From assembly GCF_009882915.1 (NCBI RefSeq), contig NZ_WTUW01000002.1:1392895-1456894 (forward strand): 64,000 bases of DNA, given 5' to 3'. Under the pieces are notes generated by a model, which was not told the origin of the DNA, searched no databases, and worked only from the letters and a program-made list of their open reading frames with translations. Of the stretch, positions 28,343 to 37,698 are shown piece after piece. Source of the stretch: Sneathiella litorea (lineage in GTDB: Bacteria > Pseudomonadota > Alphaproteobacteria > Sneathiellales > Sneathiellaceae). A program made the translations under genes and the position numbers. Position 1 is the stretch's first letter. Each line of letters begins with the position of its first letter.

Positions 28343-29854
28343 TCACTCCAGTTTAAACCAGGCAGATTTACTCTGAGTATAGCCCAGCAAGCTTTCCATT
28401 GATTTGTCCCGACTGTTCCCTGACTGTTTATAACCCCCAAATGGCTGGGTCATGTCTCCATCCCCAAAACAGTTGACCCATATTACCCCGGCCTCAATAT
28501 TCTTTACCATCCGCATGGCAGTTTTTAAATCTTTCGTCCAGACGCTTGCCGCAAGTCCGTAGGGGGAGTCGTTCGCGATATCTATTGCCCCTTGCTCATC
28601 CTTCACCGGGATGACCGATGCAACGGGACCAAATATCTCCTCGCGGGCCAAAGTCATGTGATTTTCGACGCCCGAGAACAGGGTCGGCTTCACATAGGCA
28701 CCGGGTTCAAATGTCTCGGCCGCGCCGCCACCGAAAACGATTTTTGCCCCCTCCTCGCGACCCAGCGCAATCTTTCTCAGTATATTCTGCTGATGCTCCT
28801 TCGTGACAACAGGGCCGAGCGTTGTATCGGGGTCCAGTGGATCGCCGGGCTGATATACCGCCTGACTTCTTTTAGCGAAACTCTCAACAAAGGCATCATG
28901 GATATTCTGATGTACCAGCAAACGGGACCCCGCATTACACACCTGGCCCGCGTTATCAAAAATCCCCGCAAAAGCGTAATCCACGGCTTGATCTAGATCA
29001 TCTATATCCGCCATGAATATTTGCGGACTTTTGCCACCTGTCTCGAGCGCAACGCGCTTCATGTTCGATTGACCTGCATAAATCATGATCTGCTTGCCAA
29101 CCTCGGTAGACCCGGTAAAGGTAATTTTTGCAACATCGGGATGCAGGGCCAGCGCCTTTCCTGCTTCGTCCCCAAACCCGTTAACGACATTGAATACACC
29201 AGCAGGACCGCCAACTTCCATAAAAAGCTCCGCCAGCAGCAAGCAGCTCAAAGGGGCCTTCTCCGAAGGTTTAAGCACAACACAATTGCCCGCCGCCAAA
29301 GCCGGCGCCACCTTCCAGACAGCCATTAGCAAGGGGTAATTCCATGGTGAAATGGCGCCAACCACCCCAAGCGGTTCTTTCATAATCATATGCAAGGCAT
29401 TGGTTTCCGAATTCGTCACCAACCCTTCGAGCTTATCGATACATTCAGCAAAATACCGAAATGTTACAATCACTTCTGGCAGATCAATCGTCAGTGAGTC
29501 CGTAATCGGTTTGCCCATGTCCAGAGTGTCCAACAAGGCAAGATCTTCACTACGCTGCTCGATAAGATCAGCAAAGCGGAATAGAACATTCATTCGATCT
29601 CTCGGGGCCATAAACCGCCAGCGCCCGTCTCGCCAGGCTTCCTTTGCCGAAGCGACGGCAAGATCTATATCTGCCGCCCCACCCCGCGCAACTGCAGCCA
29701 AAACCTCGCCCGTTGCTGGATTAAGACTTTCAAAGCGTGCGCCGCTTTTTGCTTCCACATAGGAACCATTGATAAACAACCGGCCTTCAATATTCAGAGA
29801 TTCTGATCTTCTCAGCCAGTCACGATGCTGCAATTTGTCAGAACTTTCTTGCAT
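28343..29854 (-). CDS. NAD(P)-dependent aldehyde dehydrogenase
   Basis: About 503 residues of the classic ALDH superfamily: Asn in SPWNYPLLMA, NAD loop FTGSTEVGKQI, general base Glu in LETGGKSPQ, nucleophile Cys in GQVCNAGSR, and PFGGYKQSGNSRDK near the end. The closest recognisable groups are betaine/gamma-aminobutyraldehyde dehydrogenases. The ATG at 29854 overlaps the stop of the upstream 3-hydroxyisobutyrate-dehydrogenase-like gene (TGATG); a GTG one codon earlier is possible. It probably oxidises the aldehyde released in the quaternary-amine pathway. Confidence 0.92.
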   Translation of the reverse strand: MQESSDKLQHRDWLRRSESLNIEGRLFINGSYVEAKSGARFESLNPATGEVLAAVARGGAADIDLAVASAKEAWRDGRWRFMAPRDRMNVLFRFADLIEQRSEDLALLDTLDMGKPITDSLTIDLPEVIVTFRYFAECIDKLEGLVTNSETNALHMIMKEPLGVVGAISPWNYPLLMAVWKVAPALAAGNCVVLKPSEKAPLSCLLLAELFMEVGGPAGVFNVVNGFGDEAGKALALHPDVAKITFTGSTEVGKQIMIYAGQSNMKRVALETGGKSPQIFMADIDDLDQAVDYAFAGIFDNAGQVCNAGSRLLVHQNIHDAFVESFAKRSQAVYQPGDPLDPDTTLGPVVTKEHQQNILRKIALGREEGAKIVFGGGAAETFEPGAYVKPTLFSGVENHMTLAREEIFGPVASVIPVKDEQGAIDIANDSPYGLAASVWTKDLKTAMRMVKNIEAGVIWVNCFGDGDMTQPFGGYKQSGNSRDKSMESLLGYTQSKSAWFKLE

Positions 29855-30825
29855 CACAAGCGACCAACTTCCGCTCCCTTGGGGAAGACTTCCGCGCCTT
29901 TTTCCTCCGGTTCATCATCGACCATTTCAGCCGGGAATCCCGGTGCCAGCACCTGAACACCACAGGCATCTTCCAGCCGCCGGATGATATTTGGGGACAG
30001 TTCTCGCGGCCCATATCTCTTCTGCCCGTCCTTGAATATGTCCAGTATCATGGGAGAGATTTCCAAAGGAACCCCATGGTCTTTGGCAATTTCGTCAAAC
30101 AATCCAACGTCCTTTATTACAAGGTCCATCGTAAAGCTGATGTCCCGACTGCCATTGAGGATAACCTGGGATTCCGTTTCATGAACGAATGAATTTCCAG
30201 AGGAAATCCGGATTGCCTCATAGGTCGTGTTGAGATCCATGCCTGTCTTCTTGGCAACCGTCAACGCTTCTGCGAGAGAACAAAGATTGGCTGTTGCGAG
30301 ATAATTTGTCAGAACTTTCAAAACGGAGGCCGTTCCGATAGGCCCCGTGTGAAGAATTCGCCTTCCCAACGTCGTTAGTACCGGAAGAACCTTCTCGAAT
30401 GCCGATCGCTCAGCGCCAACAAAAATGGAAATATTCCCGGTCGCGGCCCGATGGCATCCACCCGAAACAGGTGCCTCCAAGGCAATGGCGCCTTTACCGA
30501 TGACCAGTTCGGAAATACGACGAATTTCATTTGCGTCCGTCGTGCTCATTTCAATCCAGAACTTATTCGGTCCCAAACCCGCGATAACACCATTCGCTGC
30601 TTCCATGACTTCTGAACAGGCCGCGGGGGAAGGTAAACATGTAAAAACCATATCGACGGCCTCGGCCATCATTTTGGGGGTCTCCGCCCAATCTGCACCT
30701 TTATCAAGAAAAGGCTGTGCGACATCCTTGTCTAAGTCGAAAACAGTCAGATCATGCCCGTTTCGCAACAAACTTCCGGCAAGCTTACTACCAACATTTC
30801 CGAGGCCAATAAATCCAACTTTCAT
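29854..30825 (-). CDS. 3-hydroxyisobutyrate dehydrogenase-like NAD(P) oxidoreductase
   Basis: A 323-residue beta-hydroxyacid dehydrogenase: dinucleotide motif GFIGLGNVGSKLA, substrate segment APVSGGCHRAATGN, and the catalytic Lys in VLKVLTNYLATAN (KxxxN). It ends with a charged tail beyond the usual length. The start has GAGGGAG upstream. First gene of a two-gene unit with the aldehyde dehydrogenase. The family oxidises 3-hydroxy acids or reduces semialdehydes. Confidence 0.9.
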   Translation of the reverse strand: MKVGFIGLGNVGSKLAGSLLRNGHDLTVFDLDKDVAQPFLDKGADWAETPKMMAEAVDMVFTCLPSPAACSEVMEAANGVIAGLGPNKFWIEMSTTDANEIRRISELVIGKGAIALEAPVSGGCHRAATGNISIFVGAERSAFEKVLPVLTTLGRRILHTGPIGTASVLKVLTNYLATANLCSLAEALTVAKKTGMDLNTTYEAIRISSGNSFVHETESQVILNGSRDISFTMDLVIKDVGLFDEIAKDHGVPLEISPMILDIFKDGQKRYGPRELSPNIIRRLEDACGVQVLAPGFPAEMVDDEPEEKGAEVFPKGAEVGRL

Positions 30826-30953
30826 AACGGCTCCCTCTCTCGAGTAATACGCTTGCCAAGGTTCAGTCTGGCGGCGTGTCTAAATTTAGCATCCGCGTAA
30901 AAAGCATAAAGGATCTAAATATATTTGCAAAAGACGATGTTCCGCAATTTAAA

Positions 30954-30973
30954 CACAGGGCAGCCCCCCTGCG
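30954..30973 (-). terminator. Terminator of coiled-coil gene
   Basis: On the minus strand CGCAGGG, a 6-base loop and CCCTGTG (one G-U pair) are followed by TTTAAATT, 50 bp past the stop of the small coiled-coil gene. Confidence 0.4.
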
Positions 30974-31025
30974 TTTCATGCGAGTGCCTGCTCTGAATGT
31001 TAGCCTACCAATTTACCCTTTTATC

Positions 31026-31313
31026 TTAGTCGAAACGAGACCACGCCTTCTTTGTCGCGCTTTCTAAGTTGTCCCACGCAATTTCGATCCCCGTCTTGAG
31101 GTCCTCCCAAGCTGTCTCGCTCGCTTGCTGGAGTTCATTCAATTTCTTCTGAGCCTCAACCTGCTCTGCCTTAACCTTATTAATTTGCGTATCATACGCA
31201 ACCTTAGCGTCCGCCTGGGCACTGTCGGCCTTAGCTTTGAGCTTGTCGATCTCTGCATTCCATTCGTCTAACTGTGCCTGCAGTTTTTTCACATAGGCTT
31301 CTTTCATGCTCAT
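31026..31313 (-). CDS. Small coiled-coil stress-like protein
   Basis: About 95 residues, almost entirely charged heptads (KLQAQLDEWNAEIDKLKAKA, then QINKVKAEQVEAQKKLNEL), ending in an amphipathic segment with regularly spaced Trp (AWEDLKTGIEIAWDNLE). It resembles short cytoplasmic coiled-coil proteins sometimes called sll1863-like. Three in-frame ATGs (31319, 31313, 31307) share one AAGGAGC site; 31313 gives the best spacing. Own transcription unit; function unknown. Confidence 0.75.
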   Translation of the reverse strand: MSMKEAYVKKLQAQLDEWNAEIDKLKAKADSAQADAKVAYDTQINKVKAEQVEAQKKLNELQQASETAWEDLKTGIEIAWDNLESATKKAWSRFD

Positions 31314-31498
31314 AACCATTGCTCCTTACATCTCGATTTGATGACCTCGGCAAGAGGTAGCGGAAAATCTAATTAATTTACCGCATACATTACATAGTTA
31401 TTATAGACGAAATGACCGACTTTATAATTGACTAAAATCAACCTTTCCAGTTCCAGCATTCAATGTCTAGTCAACCTGAAAGCAGCGTCGTTACGCGT

Positions 31499-33292
31499 TC
31501 ATCGACCAATGGCATATGCCTGCATTAAGCGCGGAGTCGCCGCAGCCTGCATCTGTCCATCGGGATGACGCCTTGCAGCCGTCAGGCGCCCTACCGTATT
31601 GGGCGCTGCGATGACTATCTCATGTCCACGTTCACGCAACGCAGCAATAACCTCTTCACCGATTGTCTCTTCAATCATCATCTTCCCCGGGTTCGCATTG
31701 CGCGGATAGAATGAGCCCTGAAAATGCATTGAATGGAACAGTGGGGCATCGATCCCTTCCTGCAGATCCAGCCCGTAGTGAACCAATCGTAAAAACCAGA
31801 TTAGCTGCCATTGATCCTGCTGATCGCCGCCCGGTGTCCCAAAGGCGAGTGAGGGGCGACCATTCTGATATGCAATGGTAGGGGTTAGCGTTGTTCGCGG
31901 TCGTGCACCAGGCGTCAAGCTCGATGCCAGACCCTCTTCAAGCCAAAACATCTGTGCACGCGAGTTAAGCGGAAACCCGAGTCCCGGGATGACTGGACTT
32001 GACTGGAGCCAGCCTCCCGATGGCGTAGCAGAGACCAGATTTCCCCAGCGATCAATGATATCAAGATGGACTGTGTCGCCCTTCACATCGGTCAGGTGAG
32101 CCATTGTTGGCTCCCCCGTCGCGGCATTTCCAGCCACCTCCGTACGACGATTCACGCGAAAAACAGCCGCATCCGCGAGGTGCTCATGGCCTGCAATTCG
32201 GCCGGGGCGCGTTTCCAGGGACGCCTTGTCGGATATCAATGTGGCTCGATCACGCCCGTATTCCTCACTAAGGAGTGTTTCCAATGGAATGTCATAATAT
32301 TTCGGATCACCATAATAGGCTTCCCGATCGGCCCAAGCCAGCTTGATGGCCTCGATCACGATATGCGTAAATTCAGTCCCAAACGGGTCCATTGCCGCGA
32401 GGTCAAAGTTTTTGAGAATCTGCAAGGCTTGAAGCAGGACCGGACCTTGTCCCCAAGGGCCGGTTTTAAAGAGTTCCCACCCATGATACGTAATAGACGT
32501 CGGCTTTTCGAACTGAGCACTCCAGCCTTCAATATCTGATCTCGTCAAGAGAGCTGAATTTTTTTGGCCGGACGCATCCATCACATTTGCGGTGGCTAAA
32601 TATTCACCGATTTTCTCTGCGACAAATCCTTCGCGCCAGGTCGCACGAACTGCGTCAATGCGGATCTCGCGTGTATCGCCCTTTGCAGCATCGACAAGCC
32701 GTTGGTATGTTCGGCCAAGATCTGGATTGCAGAACAAAGCACCTTCTTGAGGGCACGCCCCTTCAGGGCACCAAACTTGCGCAGATGATGGCCATTGGTG
32801 TTCAAAAAATGTCTGCAAGTCGGCAATCGTGCTTGCGACAGATGGAAGCATCGGGTGGCCATTTAAACAATAGTTGATTGCCGGCTCGATAACATCCGCA
32901 ACCTCCATCGTTCCATAGTCACGTAATAGCAAGAGCCAACCGTCGAAAGCGCCCGGCACGACGGTTGCGAGCAAGCCAGATGCGGGTATCAAGTCATTTA
33001 TTCCGCGCGCACGCATTTCCTCAATGGTCGCTGACGAAGGCGCACTCCCCTGAGCGCAAAGAACGCCAGGCGCGTTGTCGCGAACAGAATGGAACAAGAC
33101 CGGTAGATCTCCCCCCGGACCATTCAGATGAGGTTCGACAACCTGCAACACAAACCCTGTTGCAACAGCAGCGTCAAAGGCATTACCACCCCGCTCCAAT
33201 ATTGACATACCAACTGCTGACGCGATCCAGTGGGTCGATGTTACAACCCCGAAAGTACCGCGTATTTCTGGTCTGGTTGTAAATTTCTGCAT
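31499..33292 (-). CDS. ggt: Gamma-glutamyltransferase family protein
   Basis: A 597-residue Ntn-hydrolase of the GGT family. The N-terminal half has GGNAFDAAVATGFVLQVV and LNGPGGD; the autoprocessing Thr is in GDTVHLDIIDRWGN, which starts the small subunit; GTPGGDQQDQWQL is near the C-terminus. No clear signal peptide is seen, unlike exported GGTs, so it may act in the cytoplasm on gamma-glutamyl or acyl amides. Monocistronic. Confidence 0.87.
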   Translation of the reverse strand: MQKFTTRPEIRGTFGVVTSTHWIASAVGMSILERGGNAFDAAVATGFVLQVVEPHLNGPGGDLPVLFHSVRDNAPGVLCAQGSAPSSATIEEMRARGINDLIPASGLLATVVPGAFDGWLLLLRDYGTMEVADVIEPAINYCLNGHPMLPSVASTIADLQTFFEHQWPSSAQVWCPEGACPQEGALFCNPDLGRTYQRLVDAAKGDTREIRIDAVRATWREGFVAEKIGEYLATANVMDASGQKNSALLTRSDIEGWSAQFEKPTSITYHGWELFKTGPWGQGPVLLQALQILKNFDLAAMDPFGTEFTHIVIEAIKLAWADREAYYGDPKYYDIPLETLLSEEYGRDRATLISDKASLETRPGRIAGHEHLADAAVFRVNRRTEVAGNAATGEPTMAHLTDVKGDTVHLDIIDRWGNLVSATPSGGWLQSSPVIPGLGFPLNSRAQMFWLEEGLASSLTPGARPRTTLTPTIAYQNGRPSLAFGTPGGDQQDQWQLIWFLRLVHYGLDLQEGIDAPLFHSMHFQGSFYPRNANPGKMMIEETIGEEVIAALRERGHEIVIAAPNTVGRLTAARRHPDGQMQAAATPRLMQAYAIGR

Positions 33293-33541
33293 CGTCGTAC
33301 CGTCACTTATTTTGTTTATGAACTATAGGTGGACGGACGTTGCTTTATGGGCCATCTCAATCATATGCGTGAAATTGAAAGCCGACAAACCTGTTACCGC
33401 CTGTATCGACGCACTATAGGGCGGGAGCAAGGAACATTCCAAAAGAATTGCGGCGATTTTCAGATGATCTCTCACAAGCTCCCGCACGTTGGACAGGGAA
33501 ACATCTTGGTAAAAAGCGGAAAAGATAAAAAGTACGACGGA

Positions 33542-33564
33542 GGAACTCTTTTATCTATAGTTCC
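33542..33564 (-). terminator. Weak hairpin after helicase gene
   Basis: GGAACT and AGTTCC form a 6-bp stem 15 bp past the helicase stop on the minus strand. Weak candidate. Confidence 0.25.
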
Positions 33565-33578
33565 CCAGTCGTTAACGA

Positions 33579-35702
33579 TCACTTTTCGGGTTTTGCTTTT
33601 TTAAGCTTGTTTGCCCTGAACCCGTCTTTAATTGCGCCATCCTTGGAGTTCACGTTCTTTTTAGGCTTAAGCTTCTTTTCTTTTGGCTTTCGATTGAATT
33701 TGCTAACCGGTCGGTCATCGTCTGAGGAATGAGACGGTTTCTTGGGCGCGGATTTCGTCGCCTTATCTTTACCTTGCGCTTCCTCGCTCAATCCAGCTTT
33801 GAATCGTTTCTTCTTAAAGCGCTCTGTTGGGTTTTCTACGTCACCAAAACGCTTGTTATACGCATGCGCTGCCTCATCCTGCTGATTCGTAACATGGTCT
33901 TTCTGGACAGGGTTATCCCGTTTACGGGTTTCTGCCAAACTACGATCTTCTCGTTTGTCAGCTTTCTTATACGGCTTTTTATGGGCATTCTCGCCGTCAA
34001 ATCTTTTTCTCGGTTTGGATTTATTATCGGAACCAGCCGTTTCATCCCGCCGGGGTTTACGATCATTTCTTCGTGGGCGGCTATCGCGCCCCCCACCGAT
34101 ATCGGGCTTTCGGTCCAAACGCGTAACTTCAACCGTTTTTTCCATTTTACGGCTCGGCCCAAGAGCCTTCAGGAAGGCGTCAACGCATCCACCATCCAAC
34201 TCAACAAAAGTCTTTTCCTCTTGAATTCTAATCGGACCGATTTCATTTTTCGTAATATGCCCGGCGCGACACAACATCGGTAATAACCAACGCGGTTCTG
34301 CCGTATGTTTGCGCCCGACGGACAATTCAAACCATACGCCGTTTGAGAAATCCTGCCGCTCTCTTTTGGGTTGACCAGAATCTGAGGATCCCTGATCCAA
34401 CAATTCTTCCGCGGCTGGCTTTGATGTATGGTGAATACGGACCAGCGCCGCGGCGATCTGATCGGCTGAATGATTTTCCAACAACTCTTTGACAATCGCC
34501 TTCTCGTCGTCTTTTATCGGCTCCGTCAAACATGGGTCGCTCAAGAACCGCTCCTGATCACGGGCGATCACATCTTCTAATGAAGGAGGTCTTTCCCAAA
34601 CGGCCTTTACCTTGGCCGAATGCAGCAGCCGTTCCGTTCTTTTTCGCCAGTTATAAGGGACAATTAGGGCGCTGACGCCCTTGCGGCCTGCACGCCCGGT
34701 TCGACCACTGCGATGCAGTAAAGACTCTGCACCCCGCGGTAAATCAGCATGTATAACCAGTTCCAGATTAGGCAAATCAATTCCGCGCGCAGCGACATCG
34801 GTGGCCACGCAAACCTGTGCACGACCATCCCGCATTGCCTGCAGAGCATGGCTACGTTCATTCTGGCTTAATTCACCTGACAGAGCGACAACAGAGAAAC
34901 CCCGGTTATTCAACCGGCTGGCAAGTTGAGTAACAGCCACCCTGGTGCCACAGAAAACAATGGCATTTTTCGCATCCTGAAACCTCAGAATGTTAACAAT
35001 CGCATTCTGACGATCATTGGGCGCAACAGTTAAAGCTTTATATTCAATATCTTGATGCTGCTTTTCTTCTGCAGCGGTACTGATACGGACAGCATCGCGT
35101 TGGTACCGCTTTGCCAAACTGGCAATCATTCGCGGTACTGTTGCTGAAAATAACATTGTCCGGCGCTCAACAGGAGATGTATCCAGAATATATTCCAGAT
35201 CCTCTCGGAATCCCATATCCAGCATCTCGTCAGCTTCGTCCAAGACTACGCATTTAAGTCCGCTTGTATTAAATGCGCCACGCTCTATATGATCGCGCAG
35301 CCGGCCTGGCGTTCCAACAACAATATGTGCGCCGCGGTCCAGGTTTCTTCGTTCATTTCGTGCATCCATACCGCCAACGCAAGACACCACGGAAGCACCT
35401 GTTTTGGCATACAGCCAATCAATTTCGCTTTTAACCTGCAGCGCCAATTCACGAGTCGGCGCAATGATCAAGGCAACGGGAACATCCTTTGACGTAAAGC
35501 GGTCATTTCCCTCCAACAACGTTGTCGCCATTGCCAATCCAAAGGCCACCGTTTTACCAGACCCGGTCTGAGCGGAGACAAGCGCATCCCTGTTTTTCAA
35601 ATCGGGGTTGAGCATGGCAGTTTGAACAGGGGTTAAGACAGTATATCCACGCTCATCCAACGCCATAGCGAGAGGGGGCGTAACATCTTCAATACCGGTC
35701 AT
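33579..35702 (-). CDS. DEAD-box RNA helicase with DbpA-type RNA-binding domain and basic tail
   Basis: A 707-residue helicase. Motifs: AQTGSGKT (I), PTRELA (Ia), GTPGR, DEAD (II), SAT (III), then ATDVAARGIDLP and HRSGRTGRAG (V, VI). Residues about 460-545 form a DbpA/CsdA-type RNA-binding domain (WFELSVGRKHTAEPRWLLPM). The last 160 residues are Lys/Arg rich and low complexity. It belongs to the DeaD/CsdA group, used in ribosome assembly and mRNA decay at low temperature. An unannotated 287-bp leader separates it from the next gene upstream. Confidence 0.93.
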   Translation of the reverse strand: MTGIEDVTPPLAMALDERGYTVLTPVQTAMLNPDLKNRDALVSAQTGSGKTVAFGLAMATTLLEGNDRFTSKDVPVALIIAPTRELALQVKSEIDWLYAKTGASVVSCVGGMDARNERRNLDRGAHIVVGTPGRLRDHIERGAFNTSGLKCVVLDEADEMLDMGFREDLEYILDTSPVERRTMLFSATVPRMIASLAKRYQRDAVRISTAAEEKQHQDIEYKALTVAPNDRQNAIVNILRFQDAKNAIVFCGTRVAVTQLASRLNNRGFSVVALSGELSQNERSHALQAMRDGRAQVCVATDVAARGIDLPNLELVIHADLPRGAESLLHRSGRTGRAGRKGVSALIVPYNWRKRTERLLHSAKVKAVWERPPSLEDVIARDQERFLSDPCLTEPIKDDEKAIVKELLENHSADQIAAALVRIHHTSKPAAEELLDQGSSDSGQPKRERQDFSNGVWFELSVGRKHTAEPRWLLPMLCRAGHITKNEIGPIRIQEEKTFVELDGGCVDAFLKALGPSRKMEKTVEVTRLDRKPDIGGGRDSRPRRNDRKPRRDETAGSDNKSKPRKRFDGENAHKKPYKKADKREDRSLAETRKRDNPVQKDHVTNQQDEAAHAYNKRFGDVENPTERFKKKRFKAGLSEEAQGKDKATKSAPKKPSHSSDDDRPVSKFNRKPKEKKLKPKKNVNSKDGAIKDGFRANKLKKAKPEK

Positions 35703-35989
35703 CTAATTGCTTTCAAATTGTAATTTTTTGCGCTCATAATAGTCGCATAATTTTCGAGAGGCAGGAACCGAACATCCGGTTTGCGGCATCGAACAAGTCG
35801 CAAGGTTTCTACTGTCTGTTAGGCGCAATGTAAAGATATTGGCATGGTTAGCACAAAATAGATACGCGCCACCAAAATCTATTGTAATTTTTAAATACAG
35901 TGGGGTGTCGCAAACCGGGTACAGCGGCGCAAACAAACCAATGCGATACTACAGAGCAAAGCACTAATATCGGACCAGTACGGCAACCA

Positions 35990-36850
35990 TCACAAAAAAT
36001 CTCTTAGGTCCGCAATAAACCTGTCAAACTGGTCATGATGCAGCCAGTGACCCGCATTTTCATAATTCTTCACAATCGCATTCTTAAAATGTTCTATACG
36101 TCCATCGTCAACCGGATTTGAAGCCCAGCTGTCATTGCCATAACAAAGCATTGTCGGGCAGGTAATGTCGCTCCATAATGCCTGGATATCCTCTTGGCTG
36201 ATATCAGACGGTCCCCAAACACGCATATAGTTATCAAACTTCCAGCTGAAAGTACCATCTTCATTCTGGTTGACGGCGTGGATTGTCAGATGCAGTGCCT
36301 GCTCATCGGAAAGATGTTTGTTTTCGGCCTTCATACGCCCAAGGGCATCCTCAAATTTTTCATATCGACGATGTGTACGGCCACTTGCTGCGCGCTTTTT
36401 ATCTATCCAGTCACGCCAGCGTCTGGCCATCGGCACAGCCTGAGCTTCCTTGATCATTTTGGGAGACGACCCTAGCCCCTCGATCGCAACAACCTTTCTT
36501 ACATTCTCTGGATACAGCCCCGTATAGCGGAGCGCAATACTGCCACCAAGGGAATGGGAAACAATCGTTACGGGGCTCAATTCCTTTTGATGGATGAGCT
36601 GCGCGATATCATAAACATAGTTCTGGACGTTGTAGTTGCCGTCCGTGGACCAGCCACTATCCCCGTGCCCCCGCAGGTCAGGTGCAATAATATGCCAGTC
36701 GTGACGCAGTTCTTCTGCCACCCAGTCCCAATTCCGGCAATGGTCACGACCGCCATGAATAAGCAATAACGGCGGGGCGTCCGGATTTCCCCAATCCACG
36801 TAATGAAGCTTAATACGCTGTGAAATATAGCTATTTGAAATCGGCCCCAT
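35990..36850 (-). CDS. Alpha/beta hydrolase
   Basis: A 286-residue hydrolase with the oxyanion motif LIHGGRDHCRNWDW, nucleophile elbow VSHSLGGS, and a late His in NAGHWLHHDQF. The sequence resembles soluble haloacid/epoxide-hydrolase-like esterases. It lies downstream of a nitroreductase gene on the minus strand with about 100 bp between. Substrate unknown. Confidence 0.87.
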   Translation of the reverse strand: MGPISNSYISQRIKLHYVDWGNPDAPPLLLIHGGRDHCRNWDWVAEELRHDWHIIAPDLRGHGDSGWSTDGNYNVQNYVYDIAQLIHQKELSPVTIVSHSLGGSIALRYTGLYPENVRKVVAIEGLGSSPKMIKEAQAVPMARRWRDWIDKKRAASGRTHRRYEKFEDALGRMKAENKHLSDEQALHLTIHAVNQNEDGTFSWKFDNYMRVWGPSDISQEDIQALWSDITCPTMLCYGNDSWASNPVDDGRIEHFKNAIVKNYENAGHWLHHDQFDRFIADLRDFL

Positions 36851-36953
36851 GGGTTGTTCCCGTATTATTCACCTGATTATGTTTACGCGCATTATAAGAT
36901 AATTTATCCGCTACGGTCTATCCACATCAATGGCAGGAAAGAAGTAGCTACAT

Positions 36954-37628
36954 TCAATCATCAAACCCGATAAAGGTTACAACTTCCTCAACCGGTCTGC
37001 GGGTAGAAACAACCGCATTTGCCGGAAAGCTATCGTCAGGATAGCCCATGGCAACAGCGGTCTGGATCACGTGATTTTCAGGAATGCCCGCATGCTCCCG
37101 CACGACAGGAGATTGCATGATCCCCTGACTGTTGATGACGGCACCAATACCCCGGCTCCAAGCAGCAAGCACCAGCCCGTAGGTTATAGCCCCAAGATCA
37201 AAATGACGGATATCCCCTTGTAGTTCTTTATCATAGGCAACGATAACCGAGACGGGCGCGTCGAACTGACGAAAGCCCCGAAGGACCCATTCCTGACGCC
37301 GCTCGGCATCATGCCGTTCAATTCCCATGGCCTCAAAAAGCTGAACGGCCACTTTCACCTGACGATCGCGATGAACGCCCTCATATTTATCTTCAACTCG
37401 AAACTCTCTGGATGAAGGAACCCCAGCAAGGTTCCGCTCTGTATTCCCCGCACGGATACGATCCAATGGTTCGCCACTGATTACATGCAGATGCCATGGT
37501 TGCGTATTCATGGAAGATGGCGCGCGCGCCGCAATATCAATTATTTCCTTAAGAACGCTTTTTGGGATTGGGTCCGGTTTATAGCCGCGGATAGAGCGCC
37601 TTCCGCGCACAATTGTATCGAAGTCCAT
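36954..37628 (-). CDS. Nitroreductase family protein
   Basis: About 224 residues of the FMN-dependent nitroreductase fold: GRRSIRGYKPDPIP binds FMN phosphate, APSSMNTQPWHLHV follows, and the C-terminus has AVAMGYPDDSFPANAV. I start it at 37628 because family similarity begins there; the open frame extends 62 codons further without matching the family. It can reduce nitro groups, quinones or enones with NAD(P)H. In line with a hydrolase and an acyl-CoA dehydrogenase. Confidence 0.9.
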   Translation of the reverse strand: MDFDTIVRGRRSIRGYKPDPIPKSVLKEIIDIAARAPSSMNTQPWHLHVISGEPLDRIRAGNTERNLAGVPSSREFRVEDKYEGVHRDRQVKVAVQLFEAMGIERHDAERRQEWVLRGFRQFDAPVSVIVAYDKELQGDIRHFDLGAITYGLVLAAWSRGIGAVINSQGIMQSPVVREHAGIPENHVIQTAVAMGYPDDSFPANAVVSTRRPVEEVVTFIGFDD

Positions 37629-37698
37629 TATATTTTCTCTTATTTTTTCTTGTTTAGTTACCGCAAGGCATCCTTGCGGGCAGTACAGTGTCTTTACT

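Noticed and set aside
27708-30825. Classical choline-to-betaine bet operon
   Set aside because: No choline dehydrogenase or transporter is present; only a BetI-like regulator and a related aldehyde dehydrogenase.
33329-33604. 91-codon plus-strand open frame between gamma-glutamyltransferase and helicase genes
   Set aside because: No ribosome site, no family pattern, and it runs into the 3' end of the helicase gene on the other strand.
35703-35936. 77-codon minus-strand open frame before the helicase
   Set aside because: Composition and lack of a ribosome site suggest non-coding leader.
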